NCBI RefSeq assembly: GCF_004005865.1
Contig: NZ_SACN01000001.1
Span: 186,001 to 250,000 of the forward strand
Direction of reading: 5' to 3'
DNA: 64,000 nucleotides
Source: Sphingomonas crocodyli
GTDB taxonomy: Bacteria; Pseudomonadota; Alphaproteobacteria; Sphingomonadales; Sphingomonadaceae
Positions 15,959 through 23,558 of this stretch are shown here, piece by piece; the first letter of the stretch is position 1, and each line of letters starts with the position of its first letter. The position numbers were made by a program, and so were the translations under genes. The notes under the pieces were generated by a model. The model was not told the DNA's origin. It did no database searches and worked only from the letters and a program-made list of their open reading frames with translations.

Positions 15959-16348
15959 ATGGGTCTGCTCAAATCGATCTTCACCTGGTGGGACGGCGCC
16001 ACGATCGGCACGCGTCTCTTCAGCAGCCGCAACGGCACCCGCGTTGGCGAGGATGCGCTGGGCAACGTCTATTTCGAAGGGGGTACGACCACCGACGGCC
16101 GCAAGCGCCGCTGGGTGATCTACAACGGTTCGAACGACGCCAGCCGCGTGCCCGCCGAATGGCACACCTGGCTGCACCACACGACCGACATCACCCCCGA
16201 TCAGCTGCCGGCCCCGCGCACCTGGCAGAAGCAGCCCTTGCCCAACCTGACGGGCACCGAGGCCGCTTATCTTCCGTCGGGCGCGATGGAACGCGGCGGC
16301 GTGCGCGCTGCGGCGACCGGCGATTATGAGGCATGGTCGCCCAATTGA
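15959..16348 (+). CDS. NADH:ubiquinone oxidoreductase subunit NDUFA12-like protein
   Basis: 129-residue homologue of the mitochondrial complex I supernumerary subunit NDUFA12 (B17.2), which alphaproteobacterial complex I also carries. Visible hallmarks are TWWDGATIGTRLFS, VGEDALGNVYFE, RRWVIYNGSNDASRVPAEWHTWLHHTTD and the C-terminal YEAWSPN. It is encoded away from any nuo operon and just upstream of mlaD, an arrangement common in this class. Confidence 0.95.
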   Translation: MGLLKSIFTWWDGATIGTRLFSSRNGTRVGEDALGNVYFEGGTTTDGRKRRWVIYNGSNDASRVPAEWHTWLHHTTDITPDQLPAPRTWQKQPLPNLTGTEAAYLPSGAMERGGVRAAATGDYEAWSPN

Positions 16349-16385
16349 GGCGCCGCCAGAACTTCCAGGAAGGCTCCCGACCACA

Positions 16386-16877
16386 ATGAAGGCTGTGCTG
16401 CGCGATCATCTGGGCGAGGCCTTTGTCGGCCTGTTCGTCGTCGTCTTCGCGGCGTGGTTCGTCTGGTTCGCCTGGGGGCAGACCGGCGGCGGCACGAAGG
16501 CGGGCGCGATCCATGTCGCGGCGCTGTTCCCGAATTCGAGCGGGATCAACGTGGGCAGCGACGTACGCGTCGCGGGCATGAAGGTGGGCACAGTCACCCA
16601 GCAGACGCTGGACCCGCAAAGCTTTCAGGTGAAGCTGACCCTCGCGATCGATCCGTCGGTCAAGCTGCCAGCCGACAGCAGTGCGGCCGTGACGTCCGAA
16701 GGTTTCCTCGGCTCCAACTTCGTCGCGCTCATCCCCGGCGGCGACACCGTGCCGCTGAAGGATGGCGACACGATCGCCGACACGCAGGGCGCGATGGACC
16801 TGATGAGCATGGTCGGTCAGTTCATCAACAAGTCCGGCGACGCCAAGGCTGACGCGCCGGCCGACGCCACGAAATGA
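16386..16877 (+). CDS. mlaD: MlaD family (MCE domain) phospholipid-trafficking protein
   Basis: 163 residues. One N-terminal membrane helix (GLFVVVFAAWFVWFAWG, residues about 14-32) anchors an MCE domain, in which VAALFPNSSGINVGSDVRVAGMKVGTV and ALIPGGD are typical. MlaD proteins form the hexameric ring of the Mla ABC system that keeps outer-membrane lipid asymmetry. No mlaE, mlaF or mlaC is adjacent. The stop overlaps the DUF2155 start by four bases (ATGA). Confidence 0.92.
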   Translation: MKAVLRDHLGEAFVGLFVVVFAAWFVWFAWGQTGGGTKAGAIHVAALFPNSSGINVGSDVRVAGMKVGTVTQQTLDPQSFQVKLTLAIDPSVKLPADSSAAVTSEGFLGSNFVALIPGGDTVPLKDGDTIADTQGAMDLMSMVGQFINKSGDAKADAPADATK

Positions 16878-17569
16878 ACCGGACAACGCTGGGCGCGCTG
16901 ACGCTCGGCATCGCGGTGCTGGGCGCGGCCGGGCTGGTAGCCTGGGAAGCCGACGCCTTCCAGCAGGCCGAGATCGAGGCGGTGCCCGACGAAGCGGCGG
17001 CCGCTGCCGCCGCGCCGGCGCCTGCCGCCCCGGCCGAGGAAGAGGCGCCTGCCGCCGAAGCGCCCAAGGAAGTCGCCAAAGCCCCCGTTCCCGCCGATAC
17101 GCCGCTGGCGACGGCCGAGACTCCTTTGAACGAACGCGTCGCCGTGCTGGGCCTGCTCAACAAGCGCAACGGGGAATCGCGCGAACTGACGCTGCGCCCC
17201 GGACAGGCCGTGCGCGTGCGCGACGTGATCGTCCGCCTCGCATCGTGCGAGACGACCGCGCCGTGGGAGGACCAGAAGCTGACCGGCGCCTTCGTGCAAC
17301 TGGATGTTCAGCGGCGCGAGGGCGGCTATCGCCGCGCTTTCTCCGGCTGGCTCTACAAGGAATCGCCGTCGCTGAACGCGGTGCAGGATCCGGTTTACGA
17401 CGTCTGGCCCAAGAGCTGCACGATGACGCATCCCGATATCGGCCCGGCGACGGTGCGCGTTTCGGGATCGACCGCGCCGTCGATCGCGAAGAAGTCCGCC
17501 CCCGCCCAGCCGGTCGATGCCGAAGCGCCCGCGCCGACCCCCAGCGCCGAATCGAGCAACGCGACATAG
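16874..17569 (+). CDS. DUF2155 domain periplasmic protein
   Basis: 231 residues. After an N-terminal membrane or signal segment comes an Ala/Pro/Glu-rich linker (about 30-75). The DUF2155 core (about 85-180) has [45 protein letters not shown] and [11 protein letters not shown], with two conserved Cys. The C-terminal tail (about 185-231) is low complexity. It is coupled to mlaD by ATGA, suggesting an envelope role. Its last 175 bases overlap, on the other strand, the 3' end of aat. Confidence 0.88.
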   Translation: MNRTTLGALTLGIAVLGAAGLVAWEADAFQQAEIEAVPDEAAAAAAAPAPAAPAEEEAPAAEAPKEVAKAPVPADTPLATAETPLNERVAVLGLLNKRNGESRELTLRPGQAVRVRDVIVRLASCETTAPWEDQKLTGAFVQLDVQRREGGYRRAFSGWLYKESPSLNAVQDPVYDVWPKSCTMTHPDIGPATVRVSGSTAPSIAKKSAPAQPVDAEAPAPTPSAESSNAT

Positions 17570-18111
17570 GCATCGCGGCTCACCTCCACCGCGCCCAGCG
17601 AGGCGAGGTGATCGGTGATGAACTGGCAATCGAGCAGCTGAAACCCGCCGACGCGCATCCGCGCGACGAGATGCGCGAGCGCGACCTTCGACGCGTCGCT
17701 TTCCCGACTGAACATGCTTTCGCCGAAAAAGGCGCGGCCCAGCGTGACGCCGTAGAGCCCGCCGACCAGTTTCCCGTCGCGCCACGTTTCGATCGAATGG
17801 GCATGGCCGCGCCGGTGGAGATCGGCATAGGCGGTCTCGATCGCGGGGTTGATCCAGGTGTCGGGCCGCCCCTCCGTGCTCTCCGCGCACATCGCGACCA
17901 CTTCGGAAAAGGCACGATCGGCGGTGACGGTGAAGCGATCGGACCGCAACGTCTTCGCCAGCGAGCGTGACAGGCGGAATCCGTCGAGGGGAAGGACGCC
18001 GCGCATCTTGGGTTCGACCCAGAATACGTCATCGGCCCCCCGGCTGTCGGCCATAGGGAAGACGCCGATCGAATAGGCGCGCAACAGCAGCTCGGGATCT
18101 ATGACTTTCAT
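17395..18111 (-). CDS. aat: leucyl/phenylalanyl-tRNA--protein transferase
   Basis: 238-residue Aat, which adds Leu or Phe to N-terminal Arg/Lys of proteins and so marks them for ClpAP. Motifs seen are [34 protein letters not shown], the substrate-site EVVAMCA and [15 protein letters not shown], and [30 protein letters not shown]. The catalytic core ends near [11 protein letters not shown]. The following 40 residues or so are encoded opposite the 3' end of the DUF2155 gene, a 175-base convergent overlap. Confidence 0.95.
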   Translation of the reverse strand: MKVIDPELLLRAYSIGVFPMADSRGADDVFWVEPKMRGVLPLDGFRLSRSLAKTLRSDRFTVTADRAFSEVVAMCAESTEGRPDTWINPAIETAYADLHRRGHAHSIETWRDGKLVGGLYGVTLGRAFFGESMFSRESDASKVALAHLVARMRVGGFQLLDCQFITDHLASLGAVEVSRDAYVALLDSALGVGAGASASTGWAGADFFAIDGAVDPETRTVAGPISGCVIVQLLGQTS

Positions 18112-18188
18112 CCGGCTCCTTCGGAAAACAGCCTATCCGACTGCCGATGATCCGCCAATATGGTAGGTTGGGAAAAAGGGAGAGTTTG

Positions 18189-18722
18189 ATGCCGGCATCG
18201 CTTGCACCCCACCCCATGACTGTCGACGAAATGCTCGACAAGGCAGCGCTCGAACAGCTCAATTTCACCTATTGCCATGCCGTCGACCGGCAGGATTATG
18301 CGCTGGTCCGATCGCTCTATCACGATGATGCGACCGACGATCACGGGCCGATGTTCCGCGGATCGGCCGATGGCTATGTCGCCTGGCTCCCCACGATCCT
18401 GTCGAAATGGCAGCTGTCCGCGCACCGGCTGACCAACATGCTGTTCCTGGTCGATGGCGACGCGGCGGAAGGCGAGGTGTGCTTCACCGCCTATCATCGG
18501 CATCGCGACGGCGAGCGCGAATGGGTGGCGCATGGCCGCTATCTGGATCGTTATGCGAAGCGCGACGGCATCTGGCGCTATGCACACCGCACCGTCGTGC
18601 TCGACTGGAACGAGAAGCGCGCGTCGGTGCCCCGACCAACCGACGGCACGCTATTGGGTGCGCCCGATGCGAACGACCCGATCTATGCGCAGTTGCCGAT
18701 GTTCGCAGGCCAGCGCGCTTAA
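18189..18722 (+). CDS. SnoaL-like (nuclear transport factor 2 fold) protein
   Basis: 177-residue protein of the NTF2-like cone fold. It has LEQLNFTYCHAVDRQDYALVRSLYHDDATDDHGP and WVAHGRYLDRYAKRDGIWRYAHRTVVLDW, the usual SnoaL_4 pattern seen in dehydratases, isomerases and small dioxygenase-type proteins. The His and Asp residues of DDHGP and the Tyr/His cluster could form an active site. The ATG at 18189 follows AGGGAGAG. No catabolic neighbours reveal the substrate. The stop overlaps the convergent DUF2306 gene by four bases. Confidence 0.8.
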   Translation: MPASLAPHPMTVDEMLDKAALEQLNFTYCHAVDRQDYALVRSLYHDDATDDHGPMFRGSADGYVAWLPTILSKWQLSAHRLTNMLFLVDGDAAEGEVCFTAYHRHRDGEREWVAHGRYLDRYAKRDGIWRYAHRTVVLDWNEKRASVPRPTDGTLLGAPDANDPIYAQLPMFAGQRA

Positions 18723-19246
18723 CCGAGCAGCCAGAGCGACATCAGCCGGCCGGGCAGGAAGGCGAACAGCCCCGGCAGGATCAGCCCGCCCAGATAGAAG
18801 CTGAGCATCACGCGCTTGTGCTTGTCGATCCGGCCCTGACGCGCGGTGCCGATCGCGCGGACCACCGCGAACAGCGTCAGCGGGATGAACAGGTGGAGGA
18901 TGCTGAAGCCGCCGCCGTTGATGTTGCGGATGAAGATGGCCGACAGCGCGGTCGCCAGCATCAGCGCCATCCAGATCATCCCCAGCGTCCGATGCGAACG
19001 CCCGCCCTTGCGCCGGAGCATCAGGACGAGGCCCAGCGGCACCGCAGGGAGCACGACCACAAGGTGGATCGCGACCGCCGCCTGCTTCAGCGCGGGATGA
19101 TCGGGCGCCATGCCCGCCGTCCAGCGCAGCACCGCGACGATCGACAGCATCGTCACCAGCCCGCCGCCCGCGATCATCGCGGCGCGCAGAAGCGGGTGGA
19201 TGTCGGTCGGCAGGGGCTTGGGGGCGGTGGCGGGCAGGGTGGCCAT
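18719..19246 (-). CDS. DUF2306 family integral membrane protein
   Basis: 175 residues with about five predicted membrane helices (for example AAMIAGGGLVTMLSIVAVLRW, VAIHLVVVLPAVPLGLVLML, ILHLFIPLTLFAVVRAIG, MLSFYLGGLILPGLFAFLP). The RKGGRSHRTLGMIWM loop is typical of DUF2306. Function is unknown. ATG 19246 follows GGAGACG. It is divergent from the LytTR regulator, so the two may be functionally linked. Confidence 0.75.
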   Translation of the reverse strand: MATLPATAPKPLPTDIHPLLRAAMIAGGGLVTMLSIVAVLRWTAGMAPDHPALKQAAVAIHLVVVLPAVPLGLVLMLRRKGGRSHRTLGMIWMALMLATALSAIFIRNINGGGFSILHLFIPLTLFAVVRAIGTARQGRIDKHKRVMLSFYLGGLILPGLFAFLPGRLMSLWLLG

Positions 19247-19417
19247 GTCGGGGCGTCTCCATCGGGGTCGATGGCTTCCAACTGGCCGAAACCGGGCCTT
19301 GCGCAACGCCGCCTGCGTCGCCGGGCGGGTTGCTTCGCGGGCGGCGACGAACTGCCCGTTCACGAAGCGCGAACGGGCGGCTTGCATCGCACCCGCCGAC
19401 AGGCGACCAAGCCGATC

Positions 19418-20167
19418 ATGATCCTGCGCGGCTTCCTGATCGATCTGACGGTGATGGGATTCCTTGCCATCGCCTTCGCCCTGCTCGGCCCGTTCGGCAC
19501 CTTTGCGATGCCGCTTTCGATCCGACTGCTCTACTGGCTGGTGCTGGCGATCGCCGGCTATGCGATCTTCTTCCCCGCGATGCGCTTCGTATCGGCGCGC
19601 GGCCCCGCGCTCGCGCTGCCGATGCCAGGCCTGTGGGCCGCGACCTGCCTGGCGATGAGCGCGCCGATGACCATCGTGGTCTGGCTTGCCAATCATATGG
19701 TGGGCGCGGACAGGCCGTTGGCGATCGACACGATCCTGACCCTCTATTTCTATATCGTGGTCGTGTCGGCGATCGTGTGCCTGATCTTCTGGTTCCGCCG
19801 CTCGCGCGCGGAGACCCCGATGCCGCAGGCCGACAGCGTCATGGCCGCGGCGGCGCCATCACCCTTCCTTGATCGCCTGCCGCCGCATCTGGGGCGCGAT
19901 CTGATCGCGCTGGAGATGGAGGATCATTATGTCCGCGCGCACACGACCAGAGGATCGGACCTGATCCTGCTGCGGCTGCGCGACGCGGTCGCCGAACTCG
20001 GCGGGGTTGACGGCGCGCAGGTGCATCGCAGTTGGTGGGTCGCGCGCGACGCGATCGAGAAGGTGGCGCGCGACGGCCGTAACGTCCGGCTCGAACTGCG
20101 CGGCGGGCTGACCGCCCCCGTCGCGCGGAACGTCGTTCCGGAACTGCGCGAGCAGGGCTGGCTTTAG
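19418..20167 (+). CDS. membrane-anchored LytTR family transcriptional regulator
   Basis: 249 residues. The N-terminal half has four hydrophobic segments (LIDLTVMGFLAIAFALLG, LLYWLVLAIAGYAIFFPA, LWAATCLAMSAPMTIVVWLA, LYFYIVVVSAIVCLIFW). The C-terminal half (about 150-249) is a LytTR DNA-binding domain, marked by LIALEMEDHYVRAHTTRGSDLILLRLRDAVAEL, VHRSWWVAR and the closing ARNVVPELREQGWL. Such one-component regulators bind direct-repeat DNA while tethered to the inner membrane. It is divergent from DUF2306, a plausible target or partner. The start is taken at 19418; a longer N-terminus cannot be excluded. Confidence 0.85.
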   Translation: MILRGFLIDLTVMGFLAIAFALLGPFGTFAMPLSIRLLYWLVLAIAGYAIFFPAMRFVSARGPALALPMPGLWAATCLAMSAPMTIVVWLANHMVGADRPLAIDTILTLYFYIVVVSAIVCLIFWFRRSRAETPMPQADSVMAAAAPSPFLDRLPPHLGRDLIALEMEDHYVRAHTTRGSDLILLRLRDAVAELGGVDGAQVHRSWWVARDAIEKVARDGRNVRLELRGGLTAPVARNVVPELREQGWL

Positions 20168-20553
20168 GGCTTTTCGGCCGCCGCCTCCGCGCGGTCGGCG
20201 GCACGCTGCGCGCGCATGAAATCCTGGAACTGGCGGAAGCAGCCGGTCTGGCCGTTGGTGCCGATCGGCGAGCAGCTGTTGGGCAGGCCCTGTTTCGACA
20301 CCACGTCCATCGTGCGGGCGCGCGCGACCCAGCTTTCGACGGGCGCGTCCTTCTTGCGCTTGTCGCGCAGCGCCTTGGGGATGCGGTAACGCTCGCTTTC
20401 GGGCTGGCGCGCGCAGACGACGATCTCGTCATCCTTGCTGCGCGGGCACGGATCGTTGCCGAACACCACCAGCGTCGAAATCTGCGCCGGCGGCGGTTCG
20501 GGCGTGACGGCCGGCACCGATGCGGCGGCGATCAGGAGGGGGAGGATCAGCAT
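20164..20553 (-). CDS. hypothetical small secreted Cys-containing protein (paralogue A)
   Basis: 129 residues with a signal peptide (MLILPLLIAAASVPAVT). I do not know a named function. It shares a clear pattern with the next gene: GNDPCP...DEIVVCARQPESERYRIPKALR...W..RA...GLPNSCSPIGTNGQTGCFRQF. Conserved cysteines (CP, VVC, SCSP, GC) suggest two disulfides. The Arg-rich C-terminal tail is Ala/Glu-rich. It is convergent with the LytTR gene, overlapping it by four bases. Confidence 0.7.
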   Translation of the reverse strand: MLILPLLIAAASVPAVTPEPPPAQISTLVVFGNDPCPRSKDDEIVVCARQPESERYRIPKALRDKRKKDAPVESWVARARTMDVVSKQGLPNSCSPIGTNGQTGCFRQFQDFMRAQRAADRAEAAAEKP

Positions 20554-20612
20554 GATCGCAGCGGTGCGCCCGAACGGCTTTCGCGTATCTGAACGTTCAG
20601 ACCCTCAGCGGA

Positions 20613-21005
20613 TCAGAACTTGATCCCGCACTTCTTGCCGTCGGCCTTATCCTCGTCGCACGCCTTGCGCGCGAGTTCGCGGACGCAGCCATTCGCGCCG
20701 CCGGGGCCGATCGGCGAACAGCTGGTGACGCCGGTCTTGCCGACATATTCGAGGCTGCTGGCGCGATCGCCCCACGTCTCGTTCGCGCGCGAATCGGATT
20801 TGCGCAGCTCTTCGGGGATACGATAGCGCTCGCTCTCGGGCTTGCGCGAGCAGACGACGATTTCCTCGCCGCCGCTGGTCGGGCACTTGTCGTTGCCGTA
20901 GATCACGAGCACGCGCTCGCTGCGCTGGGCGGCGACGGGCGCGGTGACGCTGGGGAGGGCCAGCGCGATCAGAAGCGCCGGGGCGAAAGCACGAACCATC
21001 TTCAT
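20613..21005 (-). CDS. hypothetical small secreted Cys-containing protein (paralogue B)
   Basis: 130 residues, signal peptide ending near VAAQ. The mature part parallels paralogue A: YGNDKCPTSGGEEIVVCSRKPESERYRIPEELR, a W..RAS segment, TSCSPIGPGGANGCVREL. It has two extra Cys in its tail (ACDEDKADGKKC). ATG 21005 has an AGGA box eight bases upstream; ATGs at 21014 and 20999 are alternatives. It lies 60 bases before paralogue A and 29 bases after COQ7 on the same strand. Confidence 0.7.
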   Translation of the reverse strand: MKMVRAFAPALLIALALPSVTAPVAAQRSERVLVIYGNDKCPTSGGEEIVVCSRKPESERYRIPEELRKSDSRANETWGDRASSLEYVGKTGVTSCSPIGPGGANGCVRELARKACDEDKADGKKCGIKF

Positions 21006-21034
21006 CGGCGTCATCCTAAGCTGCTGGTTCTTAT

Positions 21035-21538
21035 CTATATGTGGCGCGACAGGTTGATGGCAATGCGGCAACCGAGCCTGATCGCCCCTGACAAAAGCGG
21101 ATAGGCGGGCGCTTGTTCCGCACCATTGGCGATCGCGGTGTCGCGATGCTCGACCTCCTCGGCGCGGAACTCCGCGATCACGCCCGACAATTCGGGGTCG
21201 CTGTCGCCCAGCCGATCGAGCTGCTCGCCATAATGGCGATCGATCTCGGTCTCGATCGCGGCGGTGCAGGCCATCGCCGCCTTCGGCCCGATCAACGCGG
21301 TTGCCGCGCCCAGCGCGAAACCGGCGACGTTCCAGAAGGGCTGGAGCAAGGTGGGCCGCACGCCGCGTTCGGCGATCAAGGCGTCGAAGCGTTCGCGGTG
21401 AACCTCCTCCTGCGCCGCCATGCGCGCGATCGATCCGGCCATCGGATGGCGGCCGCCCATGATCGCAAGCTGCCCGGCATAGATGCGGGTCGCGCCGTAC
21501 TCGCCGGCCTGATCGACGCGGATGATCTCGTCTTTCAT
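21035..21538 (-). CDS. coq7: COQ7-type demethoxyubiquinone hydroxylase
   Basis: 167-residue ferritin-like diiron monooxygenase that hydroxylates demethoxyubiquinone in ubiquinone synthesis. Two Glu/ExxH ligand sets are visible: DQAGEYGATRIYAGQ with AAQEEVHRERF, and ETEIDRHYGEQL with AEEVEHRDTAI. It is translationally coupled to dsbB (ATGA at 21535-21538). Linkage of a quinone-biosynthesis enzyme with the quinone-reducing DsbB makes functional sense, though that link is inference. Confidence 0.9.
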   Translation of the reverse strand: MKDEIIRVDQAGEYGATRIYAGQLAIMGGRHPMAGSIARMAAQEEVHRERFDALIAERGVRPTLLQPFWNVAGFALGAATALIGPKAAMACTAAIETEIDRHYGEQLDRLGDSDPELSGVIAEFRAEEVEHRDTAIANGAEQAPAYPLLSGAIRLGCRIAINLSRHI

Positions 21539-22002
21539 CGCCCCCTCCACCACAAAAAGATGCCCAGCCCGCCCAGGATCGAGATGATCGCGTTGAAGCC
21601 GGCCAGCGAGATACCGAACAGGGTCCACTGCGCCACATCGCACTGGATCATCGGGGTCGCCATGATCTGCGCGAGCATGTCGGCATGCGATCCGGTCGCC
21701 ATCGTCGCGGCGCAGCGGGTGATGCCCGGCCACCAATGATATTCGACACCCGCATGGAAGACGCCGATCCCGCCGCTGACCAGCACCGCGACCAGCGCCA
21801 GCGCAACGAGGGCGCGGCCGATCCTGGCGGGGACGAGGAAGGCGAGGAACGCGAGGACGATCGCGGTATAATGCGGCCAGCGCTGCCAGTGGCACATCTC
21901 GCACGGGAACAGATGGCCGATATATTGCGAGCCGAGCGCGCCGGCCATCAGAGCGGCGGGCAGCGACAGGGTGGCGAGGCGCGCCTTGGCGAACGGTGTC
22001 AT
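21535..22002 (-). CDS. dsbB: disulfide bond formation protein B
   Basis: 155 residues, four membrane helices. The first periplasmic loop carries the redox pair in LFPCEMCHWQRWPHY. The second pair is represented by Cys in WWPGITRCAATM and MIQCDVAQW. DsbB-type proteins reoxidise DsbA and pass electrons to ubiquinone. It sits downstream of the ctpA terminator and starts a unit with COQ7 and possibly the two secreted paralogues, whose conserved cysteines would be candidate clients. Confidence 0.93.
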   Translation of the reverse strand: MTPFAKARLATLSLPAALMAGALGSQYIGHLFPCEMCHWQRWPHYTAIVLAFLAFLVPARIGRALVALALVAVLVSGGIGVFHAGVEYHWWPGITRCAATMATGSHADMLAQIMATPMIQCDVAQWTLFGISLAGFNAIISILGGLGIFLWWRGR

Positions 22003-22036
22003 GGGGGCGGTATAGAAGCCCGCGTCACCAAAAATA

Positions 22037-22061
22037 AGCCCCTCCCTGCAAGGGAGGGGCT
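22037..22061 (-). terminator. rho-independent terminator of ctpA
   Basis: AGCCCCTCCCT (22037-22047) pairs with AGGGAGGGGCT (22051-22061) over a three-base loop; on the minus strand TTATTTTTGG follows. It separates the nadD-ctpA transcript from dsbB. Confidence 0.9.
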
Positions 22062-22081
22062 GTTCGGATCAGCGTATCAGA

Positions 22082-23428
22082 TCAGCGACGCGCGCCGGTG
22101 CGTGCGCCCGACATCGCCGTCTTGAGCGCGGGCTGCGCCATGCGGGCGATCGTCTTGACCGCATAATCGAGCTGGAAGTCCTCGACGCCATCCTTCTTAA
22201 GCTGATCGGCGGTCAGGATGAAGCGGGGATCGGGCTTGCCGTCATCCTCGAGCACCTTGTCGTCGACCTTCGCCTCGTTGATAAGATGGCGGCGCAGATC
22301 GGCTTCGCGCAGGCGCGGGCGATCCTTGTAATCGGCATCCGACAGCTGCGGCACCGCGATGTCGGGATTGATCCCGCCTTCCTGCACCGAACGGCCCGAC
22401 GGCGTGAAATAACGCGCCGTGGTGAGCTTGAGCGCGGTATCGTCCGACAGTTCGAGCACGGTCTGCACCGAACCCTTGCCGAAGCTGCGTTCGCCCATCA
22501 CCAGCGCGCGCTTCTGATCCTGCAGCGCGCCCGCGACGATCTCGGCGGCCGAGGCCGAGCCGGCATCGACCAGCACGATGATCGGCAGGCCGTGGGCCAG
22601 ATCGCCCGGCGTCGCGAAGCGGCGTTCGATATCGGTCTTCTCGCGGCCGCGCTGCGACACGATCTCGCCGCGTTCCAGGAAGATGTCCGACACGTCGATC
22701 GCCTGATCGAGCAGACCGCCGGGGTTCGAACGCAGATCGATCACATAGCCCAACGGATCGTGGCCGACCGTCTTCTGGATGCCCATGATCGCCGCCCGCA
22801 CCGAATCGGCGGTGTTCGAATTGACGAAGGTGTTGATGTTGATGACGCCGACGCCGTTCTTCACCTCCCACTTGACCGGCTTGAGCTGGATCAGCTCGCG
22901 GGTCAGCGTGACGTCGAACGGCTTGTCGCGGCCGGGGCGGACGATCGTGAGCGTGATCTTGCTGCCCGGCTTGCCGCGCATCTGATCGACCGCCTCGTCC
23001 AGCGTGCCGCCATAGAGCAGGTTGGTGTTCAGGTGGGTGATATAGTCGCCCGCCTTCAGCCCCGCCTTCCACGCCGGCGTGTCTTCCTGCGGGGTCATGA
23101 TCTTGACCGCGCCGTCCTCCATCGTGACCGAAAGGCCGAGGCCGCCATAGGCGCCCTGCGTCTGGGTGCGCATATTCTGCCGATCGCGGACGTCGAGATA
23201 GGAGCTGTGCGGATCGAGGCTGGCGAGCATGCCGTCGATCGCGCCCTTGATGAGCTTGCGATCGTCAACCTTGTCGACATAGTCGGTGCGGACGCGCTCG
23301 AACACCGACATGAACTGGTCGAGTTCTTTATAGGTGTTCATGTCCACCGCGCCGATGGCGGGGGCGAGCGTGGCGACCATCGCACCGGCGCCGAAAAGAC
23401 CCAAACTACGCAACAGGCTCTTGTTCAT
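22082..23428 (-). CDS. ctpA: C-terminal processing peptidase, S41 family
   Basis: 448-residue periplasmic protease. The N-terminal segment KSLLRSLGLFGAGAMVATLAPAIG is an export or anchor sequence. A PDZ domain follows (about 95-175: GLGLSVTMEDGAVKIM, AWKAGLKAGDYI). The catalytic Ser/Lys/Gln set is Ser293 in GSASAAE, Lys318 in FGKGS and Gln322. The order envC-ctpA is conserved in alphaproteobacteria and fits control of peptidoglycan hydrolases by proteolysis. ATG 23428 was chosen over the longer frame, which has no signal-like start. Confidence 0.95.
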   Translation of the reverse strand: MNKSLLRSLGLFGAGAMVATLAPAIGAVDMNTYKELDQFMSVFERVRTDYVDKVDDRKLIKGAIDGMLASLDPHSSYLDVRDRQNMRTQTQGAYGGLGLSVTMEDGAVKIMTPQEDTPAWKAGLKAGDYITHLNTNLLYGGTLDEAVDQMRGKPGSKITLTIVRPGRDKPFDVTLTRELIQLKPVKWEVKNGVGVININTFVNSNTADSVRAAIMGIQKTVGHDPLGYVIDLRSNPGGLLDQAIDVSDIFLERGEIVSQRGREKTDIERRFATPGDLAHGLPIIVLVDAGSASAAEIVAGALQDQKRALVMGERSFGKGSVQTVLELSDDTALKLTTARYFTPSGRSVQEGGINPDIAVPQLSDADYKDRPRLREADLRRHLINEAKVDDKVLEDDGKPDPRFILTADQLKKDGVEDFQLDYAVKTIARMAQPALKTAMSGARTGARR

Positions 23429-23558
23429 CAGCTTCGTCGTCCAAGCATGAGGAAACGGGGATGCTACCGGCATCTCAGGGTTCAGGCAAATATCACGCGA
23501 ACCTTGACCAGACATTGCACTTTGCGACGGGCGTTAGACTTTTGTCGCGCAAACCTGG

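Noticed and set aside
18407..19417. N-terminal extension of the LytTR gene to give 586 residues
   Set aside because: The extension is antisense to DUF2306 and overlaps the SnoaL gene. Its composition is Arg/His-rich shadow sequence and the real protein starts at the first membrane helix.
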